From contig OY282558.1 of assembly GCA_958295665.1 (NCBI GenBank), positions 184,614,015 to 184,678,014 on the forward strand: 64,000 nt of DNA. The letters are read 5' to 3'. The notes beneath the pieces were generated by a model. It was not told where the DNA came from. It saw only the letters and a program-made list of their open reading frames with translations, and made no database searches. Both the position numbers and the translations under genes were made by a program. The DNA is from Tipula vernalis (taxonomy: Eukaryota > Arthropoda > Insecta > Diptera > Tipulidae). The first letter of the stretch is position 1; the number at the start of each line of letters is the position of its first letter. Positions 30,799-43,045 of this stretch are shown here, piece by piece.

Positions 30799-31947
30799 CA
30801 ACAAGTTTCCGGAATAACCACCGTGTAACGCTCCCATCGTTCCGATTTGAGTTCTGTTTTTTTTTGTAAGTTGGTACATCTGTTGTTGATATTCCCTCTA
30901 AATTTTAGCGTCATAGCTTGACATTTGCAAAAGTTACGTAGTCAAGAGTACATCTACTCTGTGTGTGTTGGCGATTTTTCCATTATTTCCTCTCGGCTGC
31001 TGAAACGCGTTCCCCGTAATGGTTTTTTAACTCGATTGAGCAGAAAGAAGTCACAGGGAGCCAAATCAGGTGAATTCGGTGGCTGTTGGATGGTATTTGT
31101 TGCATTTTTCGTCAAAAAATAACGAATAATGATGGCCTGTGCGACGGTGCGTTATCATGGTGCAAAATCCACGAGTTTTCTGCCCACAATTCTGGTCTCT
31201 TTCGGCGAATTGCTTCACGCAAACGTCTCATAACGTCCAAATAATACTCTTTGTTTACGGTCTGGCCTTCTGGCAAAAATTCATGATGCACTACACCAAG
31301 CGTATTTTGTTGACCAACATTTAATTCGAATTATTTTAGCGTTTATTTTTTCCCAAGAAAATAGCCAATTTGATTTAATTGACAAAAGCCAACCTTTCGA
31401 AATAAATATAAATTTACTATGTATTATGACTCTGGTGGCAAGTATCATAACGAAGAATTAGAATTATGTTTAATTAAACCCAATTTTTTTTTGGGTTAAT
31501 TTTATTCTTGCGGGGATTTATTATAAGCAATTGTTGTTGTAAATTTGTCAAGGAAATACGCTAAATGTTGTAATCCATGAAAACCGTGAGCATTGCCTTC
31601 TTTTTTGACTAAAAACGACGTGGTTTTTTTTTTGGTGAACGCCATTCACTTGCCTGATGTCTGGATTGCGTGTCATACTCATAAACCCACGTCTCGTCTC
31701 CAGTAATGATCCTTTTGATGAATGTGGGATCGGATTCAGCCTCGCAAATCATGTCTAAAATTGTAAATAATCGCCAACACACACAGAGATAGATGTACTC
31801 TTGACTACGTAACTTTTGCAAATGTCAAGCTATGACGCTAAGATTTAAAGGGAATATCAACAACAGATGTACCAACTTAACAAAAAAAACAGAACTCAAA
31901 TCGGAACGATGGGAGCGCCACACGGTGGTTATTCCGGGAACTTGTTG
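30799..31947 (-). mobile_element. Decayed mariner (DD34D) with long inverted arms
   Basis: About 170-bp inverted arms (30799-30971 and 31766-31947), much longer than the roughly 30-bp repeats of standard mariners, so part of the arms may stem from rearrangement. Minus-strand coding debris: DPTFIKRIITGDETWVYEYD at about 31690-31740, then at 31080-31300 GVVHHEFLPEGQTVNKEYYL-type sequence, ILHHDNAP and, near 31010-31090, QPPNSPDLAPCDFFLLNRV. The first and second catalytic Asp regions and the third (SPDLAPCDFF) are recognisable. The catalytic core is interrupted by about 290 bp of unrelated sequence (31330-31620) and by frameshifts. It is dead. Confidence 0.82.
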
Positions 31948-32635
31948 CTCAAGATAGTATATACGAAGTAGCTATTGTGCCTAGAAATTCGACATAATTT
32001 TCAGTTTTAATAAAAATAGATGATAAGGTTAGGACAAGCTTGTTTGATATGATCTCCTATCGAAGATATGAATATTTGATTTTCCGAATTTGCTTGAGAA
32101 AGTCCGAGGAAGCCGACACCAACATGTTATGTGTATGAAGTTCACGCGTTTGCCAACTTATTATCGTCTTTCTCACCCTAAAAATAAAGCATTCAGATAC
32201 TACCGTCAACGTTGAATAAAAAACTAAAAAAGAAAAAAAACATATCATTTTCATTTTACCTAAAATGGTAATTTATTTAATACCACAAATCGCGTTCAGC
32301 TTGAATAAATCGATGAGAAGATCTACAGTCAACTGTTGGAGGTTGCCCTTGTTAACTCGTAAAATGTTGTGCCATTGATTCGGAATTTTCGGAAATAATT
32401 CCTTTCAAGTAAAGGCGATACTTAATAAGGCAACTCTATTCATTCCAGGACCTTCGGAATGTAGTAATTCAATTTGTTTACTGCAGTAATTAAATATTTG
32501 GTACCATGAATTAATTATGGCGCGCAATTAAAACCGTTGTTCAAATGTGGCTTAAGGAGATAACTTTGTGTTCAAAATGATTTGTTTTTTGCCAACATCA
32601 AACATACATTTAACCTCTTCGTGAAAAGGTTTATT
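31948..32635. other. No gene recognised
   Basis: AT-rich single-copy-looking DNA. A minus-strand open frame at 32057-32254 is short and has no domain. Confidence 0.4.
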
Positions 32636-33003
32636 TCTACATATACAATATAATGTCTGTTATCAGAAAGTTGTATTTATTCAATGAACTATAACATTCC
32701 TTATACAATTTCATTTCATAACATTTCTGTCGTACAAGAATTTCAATAGTCCTTTGAAAATTCCTTCCTTCTTGCTTTACACCAAGTATTTTATCAATCT
32801 GGATTACAAGGGTTTCCATCATCAGCTGTCACTATTAATGGAGTGGATCTTTTATTTGATGATTCGCCCTGCTTCGTTTTATTTTTGTCTCTTTTATTGG
32901 CCTTTATATAAGAAGCACATTTTACAAATTTGAATAACCACAATGTTGTTTCTTGAAGTTCATCCACAAATCTGCCTAGTTTACAGTACCACTCGTTAAT
33001 CAA
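32636..33003 (-). other. Hypothetical minus-strand coding remnant
   Basis: Two overlapping frames: LINEWYCKLGRFVDELQETT... to DDGNPCNPD (33003-32794) and METLVIQIDKILGVKQEGRN... to LITDIILYM (32822-32637). They overlap at 32794-32822. The composition (charged, few low-complexity runs) is more protein-like than that of the flanks, but no family is recognised. It could be a degraded gene or transposon end with one frameshift, or noise. Confidence 0.22.
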
Positions 33004-35094
33004 ATTAATTGTAAAAAGGTTGAGCCAAGTCTCAACGAATGCATTAGAGGCTCGATTTGTTGGTCATAGAAATAACTGTATACCATAATGACACGAATTA
33101 CATATATTTTCTCTAACAAATTGTTGGTACCATCATAGCCACACTGAACTACTTCAAAAGTAACTTTATTATAGATACTATTGCTTTTTAAAAAGGTAGG
33201 GTACCCAAAACATCAGTAACTTCATTTATAGGTCATTTTGGTGTCAACTTTCTATAGGATTTTCTCAAGAAAACTTTTAATACATTAAAACAATCATCTA
33301 TTGGTATAAAAGTTGGCGGTTTTATTACTATTATAAAAATGTACGTTTACATGGCACCTAATGCCTGACGTAAAAATTACATTTAATACTGTTTTGCAGT
33401 TTTTTGATTAAAAAAAAGGTAAAATAGGAAACAAAATAAAAGTCAAAACCTCCTAAGCTACATAAAATATTTCTACTCTTCGCTTGCCAGTCAAATATAA
33501 TTGGAACGGAATCGCTGTTTCCGAACTTTAGCAAAATGTATGTTTAGCCAATAATTAAATTATATATCTAGATACCACCCCAAACAGGTCAAAAAAGACA
33601 CCAAAAATGGAATTTTACCCATTGTTTTATAAGCGTTGCTATACCTGAAGAGCCTAGTATCGAACTTATTTTTTTTAAGAACGAATAGGACTTGCGTTTC
33701 AACAGTTTTTCAGTAAATATCACATTGAATTTCTGAATAAGAACTGAAAATTGTTTCCATTATATTTCCTAATATTGTAGATTTTAATAGAACTACGAGT
33801 AAATGACTTAGTCTATGACTACGATTTCCATAATTTTTGTAATTTTTAATTCACACATTTAGACAAATTTTCTTTAATCACAATTTCGTAAAAAACACTA
33901 CAATATAAAATTTCATACTCATTTTGGAGAAAACAAAACATTACTCACGACTAAATTTATTACTCTTGAGTTGATTTAGTATTCAGCGATTGAAGTTGAA
34001 TAAAACCTCGTAATATTAGTTGTTTCATAGGAAAAAGTAGAAACGTATGAGATGTTATCTTTAGGAGGCTTTGGTATTATTATTTTTTGCTGTTGAAATA
34101 GTAAACAAATTCCATGTGCGAAAAATTTTCGCGTACATAAATAAATATTTGGAGGCGTACTTTCTACAATCTAAAAATAAAGAAGTATTTTAAAAAAAAA
34201 CATAAAACCGGCCGGAGCAGGTCCGGGTTTTGGCGAATTAGGCGGCTTTCTACAGCATCAGACACTAGGGGCCGTCAATCTTTTGCATCGCCAGTATTGA
34301 AATTAGTCGACTTCAACTTTTTCAGACATACACAACCTTTTATGCTTAATTGCCTACACTGTTTACTGCGTTCATACACAAAAATAATTAAAATGGGTTA
34401 AGAAATTAATTAAGACACATGAGACACCTCTCGATGAGATGTCTCGATCGTTGTTGCTAATTTCACTACGAAATATAACAAAACGGCATGTTTCAGTACA
34501 GCATATTTCAGTATGACATTAAAATTAAATTGAAATTAAGGTTAACGATATTTTGTTAAAACTAAAACTTTAGTTATGGAATCTATTATGTCGTTTTAAT
34601 ATAATTGACTATTTTAATTGTGGAATAAGTCATTAAGAAACACAAAATTTGTCCGTTTAACCCTTAAGTCGGCACAGCCTGTTTCCCATTAAAAACTGTA
34701 ATATTCAAGAATGAATCACACAATTCCACAAATGTCTGGTCAAAACATGTTTTTTTTTTTGGTGAAATACCAGTCTGGATTATAAAATAAAAAATTTATA
34801 TTCGACATTATCGCCACACATGCTTTCAACTGTATAAAAAAAGTCACAATATAATCGTAATTGCCAAACAATTCGTAATTTTAAAATTGCTGGCATCATT
34901 TTATTGATGATACTACGTATTTCTGTGAAAGGCAAATATTTCAAAGAGATCAGTCGAGTAATTATTACACCTTTGAAAGGAGGAACATTTTTTGGAGTTT
35001 CCATTGAGCAAACTTCGTTAAAATATTCAAATTCAGCCCCGAACAGACGGTGTAATTGTCATGCCAATTATTTAGTCATCTTTTATTTAAGGAG
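33004..35094. other. About 2.1 kb without recognisable genes
   Basis: AT-rich. 34206-34275 is locally richer in G+C (CCGGCCGGAGCAGGTCC) and 34425-34450 has GAGACACCTCTCGATGAG. Neither matches an RNA gene I know. Short open frames on both strands overlap one another and have no domains. Confidence 0.4.
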
Positions 35095-35155
35095 CAAATG
35101 GCACAGTGGTTAAAGTTTGTTCGTTTGGTTTGTGGGGTACCGGGATCAAACTCTT
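35095..35155 (+). repeat. tRNA-like segment, possible SINE head or tRNA relic
   Basis: TGGCACAGTGG (35099-35109) fits the pol III A box TRGCNNAGYNGG, and GGGATCAAACTC (about 35141-35152) resembles a degraded B box about 40 bp downstream. A full cloverleaf cannot be drawn. Such head sequences are common in tRNA-derived SINEs; no A-rich tail or second copy was found in the window. Confidence 0.3.
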
Positions 35156-35368
35156 AAAGGGCCGGATTGCAAAAGAGCTTTTTCATCATTTTATTTCTGT
35201 TGCAATATGCCAATATTCCTTTGAGCTATACGTAAAGTGCAGGCGACCGTCATTTACCTTAATTACCGGTACATATTTGTTGCTTATGAAGTCAATCAAA
35301 TTTTCAATGAGATTATCACAAATACTTTTCAAAGCCATCTAAATTTGCTCCTATCTCCCACTTGGAAC

Positions 35369-35623
35369 TTAAATTTCCTTCCACCAGAACTTAAATGTTC
35401 TTCCGCTCAGTTGACTACTGTGCAGATCAAGTTTCGATTGTATCTTTCGAACAGGCTTCTGCTTAATGTGGCGTGGCGTAATTTTCATCCAGTAATATTT
35501 TCCGAACAGATCTTGTTGCAATTTCAGTTCCTTGTGATGTAACAAACAAGGTCTGGTTACAGTTTTGTGGACGTTTTTTTTTTGGTCCCGCTTGGAAGGA
35601 AGATTCAAAAATGTATCATCCAC
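35369..35623 (-). other. Unidentified 84-codon open frame
   Basis: Minus-strand frame starting MDDTFLNLPSKRDQKK, rich in Lys, Gln and His, ending KFWWKEI. No domain recognised and no clear splice sites or promoter. It is longer than expected by chance in this AT-rich DNA but is overlapped by plus-strand frames. Confidence 0.15.
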
Positions 35624-35910
35624 CGTTCTATTCTTGCCTTCCGTTTTCTTCCAAATCAGTAATAAACGTTATGCTAACTTATTCACTTATTACACCCTTT
35701 GTTGAACATTGTTTAAATATTGAATTTATTTTGCTTTCATCTCTCATCAATTACCACCCATAACCAATTCAGTATTTGTACTATAATTATCGTTAACGTA
35801 CACGTTGTTATTGAAATTTTATGGTTTGTTTTCACCGTATGTTTTTATTTGTTCATTTAATTTTCTCTAACATTTCATATCTTCTTTTTGTTTTCTTTAT
35901 TCATTTTCAG

Positions 35911-35975
35911 CTTTGAACAATATAGATAAAACTAAATTATTATATTCAATGAGAATTCATGAAAATTTCTTCTGA
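35911..35975 (+). other. Possible short terminal exon after a strong acceptor
   Basis: TTTTTGTTTTCTTTATTCATTTTCAG (broken here by words) ends at 35910 and is a very good 3' splice site. In the frame entered with two nucleotides of a split codon it reads LNNIDKTKLLYSMRIHENFF and stops at 35973-35975; the other two frames stop sooner. It could be an alternative last exon of a plus-strand host gene. No partner donor can be assigned. Confidence 0.2.
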
Positions 35976-38767
35976 AAAAAAAAAAAAAAAAACAAAAACA
36001 AACAAACCAAAATATACCTCCAAAAATACACTACAAACTTCTGAGGAAACCCAAATGATGATCGATCATGATGAATTCAGTGACATGAAATAAGTGATAA
36101 ACAAAGTAGATAAAAGCATTACACATATTGTACACACGGGGCACATGAGAAACAAAAAAAATTCGTTACAACAAAATTATTAGCAAAATACATATTATAA
36201 ATAATAATATAAATGATTATCCATAAACATAAGTTATTTTTAAGCTGTTTAATTTAAATTCTTTTTACTTAAGTAAATATTTATAAGAAAACTTGAAACA
36301 CAAAAGATAAAAAGCACAAAACGCTAAACATTGGAGGAGTAGTCAAAATATTATTTATTTAGGTAAAAGGTGCATAGAACTTATCTTGGGGTTTTAAGTC
36401 TTTGGCGATTAAATACTTTGAACAAAGAGCACAGACGAAAATAATACAGATAAATATCTTGTGCGCAAACTTGATGTAAACGAAATAAAATACTAACATA
36501 GCCTACCCAAATCTAGATATATTAGTTCACAAACCAAGCAACACAAATATGTATTATTATATATTAAAAAAATAACCATTTGTATAAACAAATTGCATGG
36601 AAAAAATAAATATTTAAGTGACTAGTAAAAAATATTTAATAAACAAATCCGAATATAATTTTCTTAGTAAATTTCTTAGCAAACGGACATTTCCTAATAA
36701 AAATTGCAAAATAATGTTTTCTCGACCGAACTTTTCACTATGGCAGCGGCTCTAGTTTTTTGCTTCAGCGATAAATGAAATCGTAGAAGTTTTGAAATAA
36801 AACCTCTTACTTTTGGTTAGTACTGTATAATTCTGACATCACCACAAAGTAAGTTTTGTTTTATTAAATTATTTATTTTTAATTGAAAATTTTTAATTTT
36901 CACAAAACTACGCATATCCTCTTTGTATACATTATAAAAACTTTGTTTGTTTACGTTTTCATTATTGAAAGAAAGACCAACTATATATTATTTTATATAT
37001 CCGTCCTTCTCCAACATCAGTAATATATTAATGTCTTTCGCAACGAGAAACCACGCCTCATGTGTAAGGCAACGCGATAAATCGCTGGAGCAACTGTCAA
37101 AATTTTCTCGTACGCCTGAAATCGCGATGCTTATGAATAGGCCTTAAGTAGCTTTGGGATTATTCGGAATAGTATAAAAATTGTCTGAGCAACCATAGAC
37201 AAATTTACAAAATGATCTGCAATCAAAGTAGTCGAGCCTAAACATTTTTTCCATTCCCTTGTTTTGTTTAGTATAATTTTCAATCCTGCGATAAACATAG
37301 CAAGCTGAAATGTTTTGCTCTTTTTATTCGATTTTTTATTGACGTTTAGAAATGTTTAAAATGACAAAAATGCCACTAACACATCCAGTGACATGAAATA
37401 AAAATTTCCCTTTACGATTATTGGCAAACTACTTTATGTCAGAATTAATAATAAAAAAATACACTACGGATTTTATGTGTACTTACTAAGAAGGTTTGGA
37501 TTATAAATATTTTTCATTATTTTGATTTGTTTTTGTACATAAAAATATTTATGTTGTTGCTTGGTTACAATATATAATTAAGGCAAAGCCTGCCTTTTGA
37601 AATAGGAATATATAAACAATCATATTTGATAAAGGTTAAAAGAAAAAGTTCGAAAATTTGGTCTACATCAGGTTCGCGTACAAGAAATCATCTGATTAAT
37701 TGTTCCTCGTCTTTGCTAAGAGTCTTTTCATTCAAAAGTTGTTTTCCACTCCGCCGTTTTCAAATCAATGTTTGATTGATAAAAATCGAGTGCAATCATT
37801 CCATAAAAGGGTAACTCACTCAAATAATCAAAGTATTTATTTTAACATTTTTGACTAGAGAGATAGTTTCATCGTTTACCTTACACAATTTAGGTTAGTT
37901 AGCACATTATATCTATATAATTTCTAATTGAAAGTTTCATTTTCCAAAAGAAAACTAATTTAATCATATAAGAAACAAGTATAAATTACAGGTAAATGAT
38001 ATTAGAATATTAGAAAATTATTAAAATAATGGTAAAATAAAATTTAAAAAAAAAAAAAAAATATTAATTAGTACACTCAATTGCGAACTCAAATAAAACA
38101 CTCGAATAAAAATATCAAATACTCAATAAAAATTAACCTCATCAATGAAATAAAGGATTTTGATCCCATTTATTATTTTTAGGTCAAGTTTTATTATAAC
38201 AAACACAAGTAAATAAAAAGTAAAATTTAACAAATTAAAAAAAAAAAAAATGAAACAAAAAACCTTATGAGGCCTTAAACTTACGAAAAAACATTAACAA
38301 ATAAATTAAATAATTTTAAATAAACTTAAATAAAAAAATAATAATTTTAGAATTTATATAAAACTAAAAACCCTAAGAAATAAATAAAAAAAAATTATAT
38401 TTAGAACAAAAATTTTGTTTTTAGAAATAACAAATCGACTTAATTGTAAGAGGAATACATGTAGTAATGTAAAAAAAAAAATATGTTATCTAAAGTTAAA
38501 CAAAATATAAAAATAAATAAATTTATATACAACACAAACACGTTACACACACAAAACACAAGTTATAAAACAAAACAATTTATAGAACCAATATAAAAAT
38601 TGTATACAAAATTTAATTAACAATTTATTTTATTTAAATAAAACAAAAACGAAAAAAATGTTTTATCAAATTTAATGAGTTTTAATAATTCAAGGAAAAA
38701 ACATATCTATTCCCCAAGCTCCACCGGGTAGTTATTAAATATGTAATTATTATTATGGCTGGCCAAC
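35976..38767. other. Extremely AT-rich region with many AATAAA words
   Basis: A- and T-rich DNA with A runs (35979-35992, 38045-38062, 38237-38250) and many AATAAA words, compatible with a long 3' UTR or intron of a host gene. A small patch at 37030-37140 is less AT-rich, with a short open frame of no known family. It ends at CCAAC (38763-38767), the target copy of a gypsy element. Confidence 0.4.
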
Positions 38768-39045
38768 TGTTTTATATGTTCATTGGACCAAAGTGTTAGT
38801 TCAACCTTAAATTGTTAGTTCAACTTTTAGAAATATGAGTTACGTCAGAAAGGAAAGAAGATAGGAGAGTCCTTCCGGTCATGTAACAATGAAGATATAC
38901 ACGTTCTTCCCTGGTTAACAATAAATAATGTACTTCGAATGAATTAATACAATAAATTATAACCATAATCATAAAATATAAAATAATACAAGTGTTTGAT
39001 TCAGTGACTGTTCTTATTATTAAATAAATATACAAATACATAATA
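38768..39045 (+). repeat. Mag-like element 5' LTR
   Basis: Begins TGTTTTATATGTT, 278 bp, ends CATAATA. It contains a 19-bp direct duplication around TTAGTTCAAC (38810-38840) absent from the 3' LTR, and AATAAATAATG and AATAAA words for polyadenylation. Confidence 0.92.
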
Positions 39046-39052
39046 AATAAAG

Positions 39053-39065
39053 TGGCGACGAGGAT
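39053..39065 (+). promoter_or_regulatory. Primer-binding site of the Mag-like element
   Basis: TGGCGACGAGGAT lies a few bases inside the 5' LTR. A TGG start next to the LTR fits pairing with the CCA end of a tRNA, and this string is typical of Mag-like gypsy elements. The tRNA itself was not determined. Confidence 0.6.
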
Positions 39066-39238
39066 TAAAAGAAATTACAATTTGTCTACACGTGCAGAAT
39101 TATTCTCATCGTACGAGATTTTTCATATAAAATTTTTTTTTAACATTTACGTTATTGCGTTGCTATTGAACTGCAAAATATCAAAAATAAGAACGTGATA
39201 CTAAAAATCCAAGTTTATTCAGGAAACAAGCGGTTAAG

Positions 39239-39481
39239 ATGAACCGACCCGAAGTAAATCGTAGAGTGTCGGGAACTACTCAAGGACAATTTGGTAAAAT
39301 GACTTATGCTCAAGTAATGATGAGCAACGGAAATCCAGGAAAAACTGCTCAAAATGACGATATAAGTCAAACATTTAAATTAATTTTAAGCAGACTAAAT
39401 ACATTTGATGAGCGATTACAGAAACTAGAGTACAGCACTAAGGGAGCCATACCTAAACAGAAAAATGGCCAAAGATCTTAG
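39239..39481 (+). CDS. LINE ORF1 C-terminal part
   Basis: 80 codons: MNRPEVNRRVSGTTQ..., KMTYAQVMM, then a short coiled region ILSRLNTFDERLQKLEY. TYAQV followed by a coiled coil is usual near the C-terminus of Jockey-clade ORF1 proteins. The Gag-like zinc knuckles expected upstream are absent, so ORF1 is 5'-truncated. It overlaps the start of ORF2 by 17 nt, as in related elements. Confidence 0.55.
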   Translation: MNRPEVNRRVSGTTQGQFGKMTYAQVMMSNGNPGKTAQNDDISQTFKLILSRLNTFDERLQKLEYSTKGAIPKQKNGQRS

Positions 39482-40244
39482 AATCTTATGTTGGAATGCC
39501 AATGGACTGATGCAACATCAACAAGAACTGCAAGTGGTCCTGGACACAGAAAAAATCGATGTATGTCTCATCACGGAAACACACTTCACTAGACAATCAA
39601 ACATTAAATTTAAAAATTATCAAATATATCACACTATTCACCCTGGAAACACTGCTAAAGGAGGTAGTGCTGTTATAATTAGAAATAGTATTCATCACTA
39701 TGAGGAGTTAAAATATGAAACGGAAGAAATACAAGCAACTGCTGTTATTGTCAAATCCAAAAGTAGTTCTATTTGTATTGCTAGTATTTACTGCCCACCG
39801 AAGCACTCAATGAAAGAAAAAGATTATCTCGAGTTCCTCAGTAAATTAGGAAAACGATTTGTACTTGGAGGAGACTTGAATGCAAAAAATGTCCACTGGG
39901 GATCCAGATTAACAACGACTAAGGGTAAAGAACTCCTAAAAGCTATCAGAAAATGCAGTTGTGAAGCCCTCTCAACTGGAAAACCAACCTACTGGCCAAC
40001 TGATCTAAACAAAGTACCAGATCTGATTGATTTTTTTATAATAAAGAACATATCTGTAAATTATGTACAAGTAGATGAAAGCCACGACATAAACTCTGAT
40101 CATTCACCAATACTTCTAACATTAAGTGAAAAAATCATTCAGAAAGAAAGAAACCCTTTCCTAGTAAATAATCACACTAATTGGGTATGCTTTAGACTAT
40201 CGCCAGAAGAAAAAATTAACTTAATGGTTCCATTAAAGACTTAA
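39465..40244 (+). pseudogene. LINE ORF2: AP-like endonuclease
   Basis: From ATG 39465 (MAKDLRILCWNANGLMQHQQ). Endonuclease motifs: CWNANGL, CLITETHF with the metal-binding Glu, SIYCPPKHS, LGGDLNAKNVHWGS (catalytic Asp and Asn), PDLIDFFI, and DINSDHSPIL with the catalytic Asp-His. The enzyme nicks target DNA to prime reverse transcription. One TAA at 40242-40244 interrupts the frame, which then continues in the same frame (MEIRELLAEKRRARRVWQQ) to a frameshift near 40598. Confidence 0.9.
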
Positions 40245-40683
40245 GAACAATTAGACAAAGAAGTTCACAAATTTGTAAACGATATACAGCAATCAGCTTG
40301 GGAAAATACTCCTGAAATTAAAACGAAAAGCAAGGGAAACAATTATTACCCTATGGAAATTAGGGAACTCCTTGCAGAAAAAAGAAGAGCGAGAAGAGTA
40401 TGGCAACAAACAAGGGGCCCCCAAGATAAAACTCATTTGAACAATCTCACTCAACAATTAAGAAGAGAGATCACAGAATTGAAAGATGAATCAATCAGCA
40501 ACTATTTAAGAAAATTAACTAATGATCTCTCTTTGGAAAGCAACCAAAAGAATCAAAAGACCAATATTGCAGATTTCCCCAATAAAAATAGCAGGTGAGA
40601 AATAGGCTAGAAATAATGAAGACAAAGCTCGAGAATTTGCCGAACACCTCGAAAAAATATTCCATCCACATGAAGACCAAACT

Positions 40684-42642
40684 TTGGAAGCCGAGATAAT
40701 AACTGAACAAGCTGTGCAAGAAAGTAAAGAAATCCTATCCACAACACCAAAAGAAGCCATGCATGAGATAAAAGCTAATATGAATACGAAAAAAGCTCCT
40801 GGGTACTGTTTTCTTTTCAATAATAATGTGGACTGTATTTCTTTTACTTTACATTTATTTGGTGTTAATTACAGAACGAATTTGGTTATAATAAAATTTT
40901 AGATGCTAACTAGAGAACGGTTTTTGTTACAATGATTTTACTTTTTTTTCCCGACTCTTCATCGTTCTTGAATGTTTTTTTTTTTTTTTACAATTTTATG
41001 GTTCTTCCAATTTATGGTTAATGTTCTTACGAATTATGGTTAACGTTCTTACGAATTATGGTTAACGTTATTACGAATTATGGTTGAGGCCATCTATATT
41101 TGAATACTTGATACAATTTTGTTTTCATGAATCGAATCACAAAAGTTTGTTCTGTCAAACATTTAATTTGACATATCAACACACAAATGGACACAACTCT
41201 GAATCCCACGTAAGTATAATTATTTTATATAATGTACGTGATTAAACAGATATTTAAATTAAATTATTCTATTTTAGGTGACATGTGCAAATACGATTGG
41301 ATTGCAGTTTCATCACTGGGGTTTCATCAGCTGTTATTTAGACAAGTTTTTCCTTACAATTATCTGTGATCAACGAATTCTTTGTTTCTTTTATTTTATA
41401 TTTTAGGTATCAACGGGTTGGATATTCATCCAAAATATGCTCAACATCATGAACACCTGATGTCGATGATGGTTCAGAAACAGGTACGATCTTATTACTG
41501 CAGAAATTTTAAAAGAACTGCCAAGGAAAGCTCTGGTGAAACTCACCAATCTTATAAATGCAGCATTTAGAATCAAATGTGTACCAAGCTTATGGAAAAT
41601 TGCAGAAGTAATTATGATCCCAAAACCTGGGAAACCACCACACATAACATCGTCTTATAGGCCAATTTCGCTATTGCCAGTCATGTCCAAACTCTTTGAG
41701 AAGCTTCTGGTAAAAAGATTAAATCCGATAATCGAGAGTAAAAACTTGATCCCAAATCATCAGTTCGGTTTTCGCAACCAACACTCAACAATTGATCAAG
41801 TACACAGAATAACCAGTATAATTGAGAAAGCATTAGAGGAGAAAAAAGTCTGTTCAACAATATTTCTAGACGTTGCACAAGCGTTTGATAGAGTGTGGCA
41901 TGAAGGGCTTAATCACAAGTTAAGGAATCTTCTACCAATGCAATTTGCTAAGATACTGGAATCATACTTGAAAGATAGGTTCTTCAGAATTAAGTTAGAT
42001 GATACATTATCTGAATTGAAAGAAATCAATGCAGGAGTTCCACAGGGCAGTGTATTAGGGCCGGTTTTATACCTACTATACACTTATGATCATCCTACAT
42101 TAGAAAACAACACAGTAGCAACTTTTGCAGATGATACGGCGATCTTAGCTGTTGGAAAAAGTAACGAAGATTCAACACAGAAGTTACAATCAGCTATAAC
42201 TCAAATATATAAATGGACAAAAAGATGGAGAATAAAACTAAATGAAGCTAAATCAGTTCACATCAACTTTACAAACAGACGAATCGAACATATTCCGATT
42301 ACCATAAATCGGGAAATAATACCGCATGCGAACACAGCTAAGTATCTCGGCATGACCCTGGATGCTAAACTACGATGGAAAGCACACGTCAAGAAGAAAA
42401 GTGAAGAATTAAGACTTAAATACAGACAAATGTATTGGCTGATGGGAAGGAACTCTTCTTTATCAACATACAACAAGCTTCTACTTTATAAGCAAATACT
42501 GAAACCGATTTGGACTTATGGTATTCAGCTTTGGGGTTGTACCAAACAGAGCAACGTAAATATCATCCAAAGATTTCAGAATATGGTATTAAGGAACATC
42601 GTTGATGCACCTTGGTATGTCAGGAACAAGCATCCTTTATAG
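40684..42642 (+). pseudogene. LINE ORF2: reverse transcriptase (split by solo-LTR-like insertion)
   Basis: Frame starts EIKANMNTKKAPGY and, once the insertion 40807-41482 and one GGTAC copy are skipped, continues in the same frame as DLITAEILKELPRKALVKL. RT blocks: IPKPGKPPHITSSYRPISLL, NHQFGFRNQHSTIDQVHRI, VCSTIFLDVAQAFDRVWHEG (first Asp), INAGVPQGSVLGPVLYLLYT, VATFADDTAILAVG (catalytic FADD), and the thumb TAKYLGMTLDAKLRWKAHV and QRFQNMVLRNIVDAPWYV. The tail after 42642 is degraded. No RNase H, as expected for Jockey. Confidence 0.92.
40807..41482. mobile_element. Solo-LTR-like insertion with GGTAC target duplication
   Basis: 676 bp with TG...CA ends (TGTTTTCTTTTC... to ...GGTTCAGAAACA), flanked by GGTAC on both sides (40802-40806 and 41483-41487). 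Removing it with one GGTAC restores the LINE reading frame exactly. It contains no ORF. TG/CA ends plus a 5-bp duplication fit a solo LTR left by LTR-LTR recombination. Inside, a 22-bp unit ATGGTTAACGTTCTTACGAA repeats about four times at 41013-41097. Confidence 0.85.
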
Positions 42643-43045
42643 GGACCTTAAAATGAACCTCATCTTAAATGAAATCCAGGAAAAAGCACGGAGACATGAA
42701 TAAAGGCTCCGCCAACATGTGAACATTGAGGCAACTCAGCTCCTAAGCATCACGAATTTAGATCGCAGACTTAAAAGAACCAAACCTTTTGAGCTGGTGT
42801 GATTGTCAGTTTAAGCAGCATTATGCTGATCTAAAATCCACAACAAAGATGTGGTTTACTTTAATTTACCAAACACTATGGAACGCCAATGGGAAGAATC
42901 CATAGATTAATTTAAGTTAGTAAATTAAGTCAGAAACAAATTGCTCATTAGTCCAGGAGACTAGATTGTAATTACATAAAATAAATAAATAAAATTTATT
43001 TTAAATAAAAATAACAAAAATGTACGTTATAATAAAAATATTGCA

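Larger units (their letters stand above)
39100..42985 (+). mobile_element. Jockey-like LINE inserted in the gypsy leader
   Basis: Plus-strand non-LTR retrotransposon comprising the end of an ORF1, an apurinic-like endonuclease, RT, and an A/T-rich 3' tail (AAATAAATAAATAAAA at about 42978). It lies between the gypsy leader and the gypsy gag, so it inserted after the gypsy element. Exact limits are uncertain because no clear target duplication was found; the left limit given is approximate. A 676-bp solo-LTR-like insertion splits its pol. Confidence 0.85.

Noticed and set aside
34904..35542. Overlapping plus-strand frames of 69-101 codons
   Set aside because: They overlap each other in different frames, have no domains, and no splice sites were convincing.
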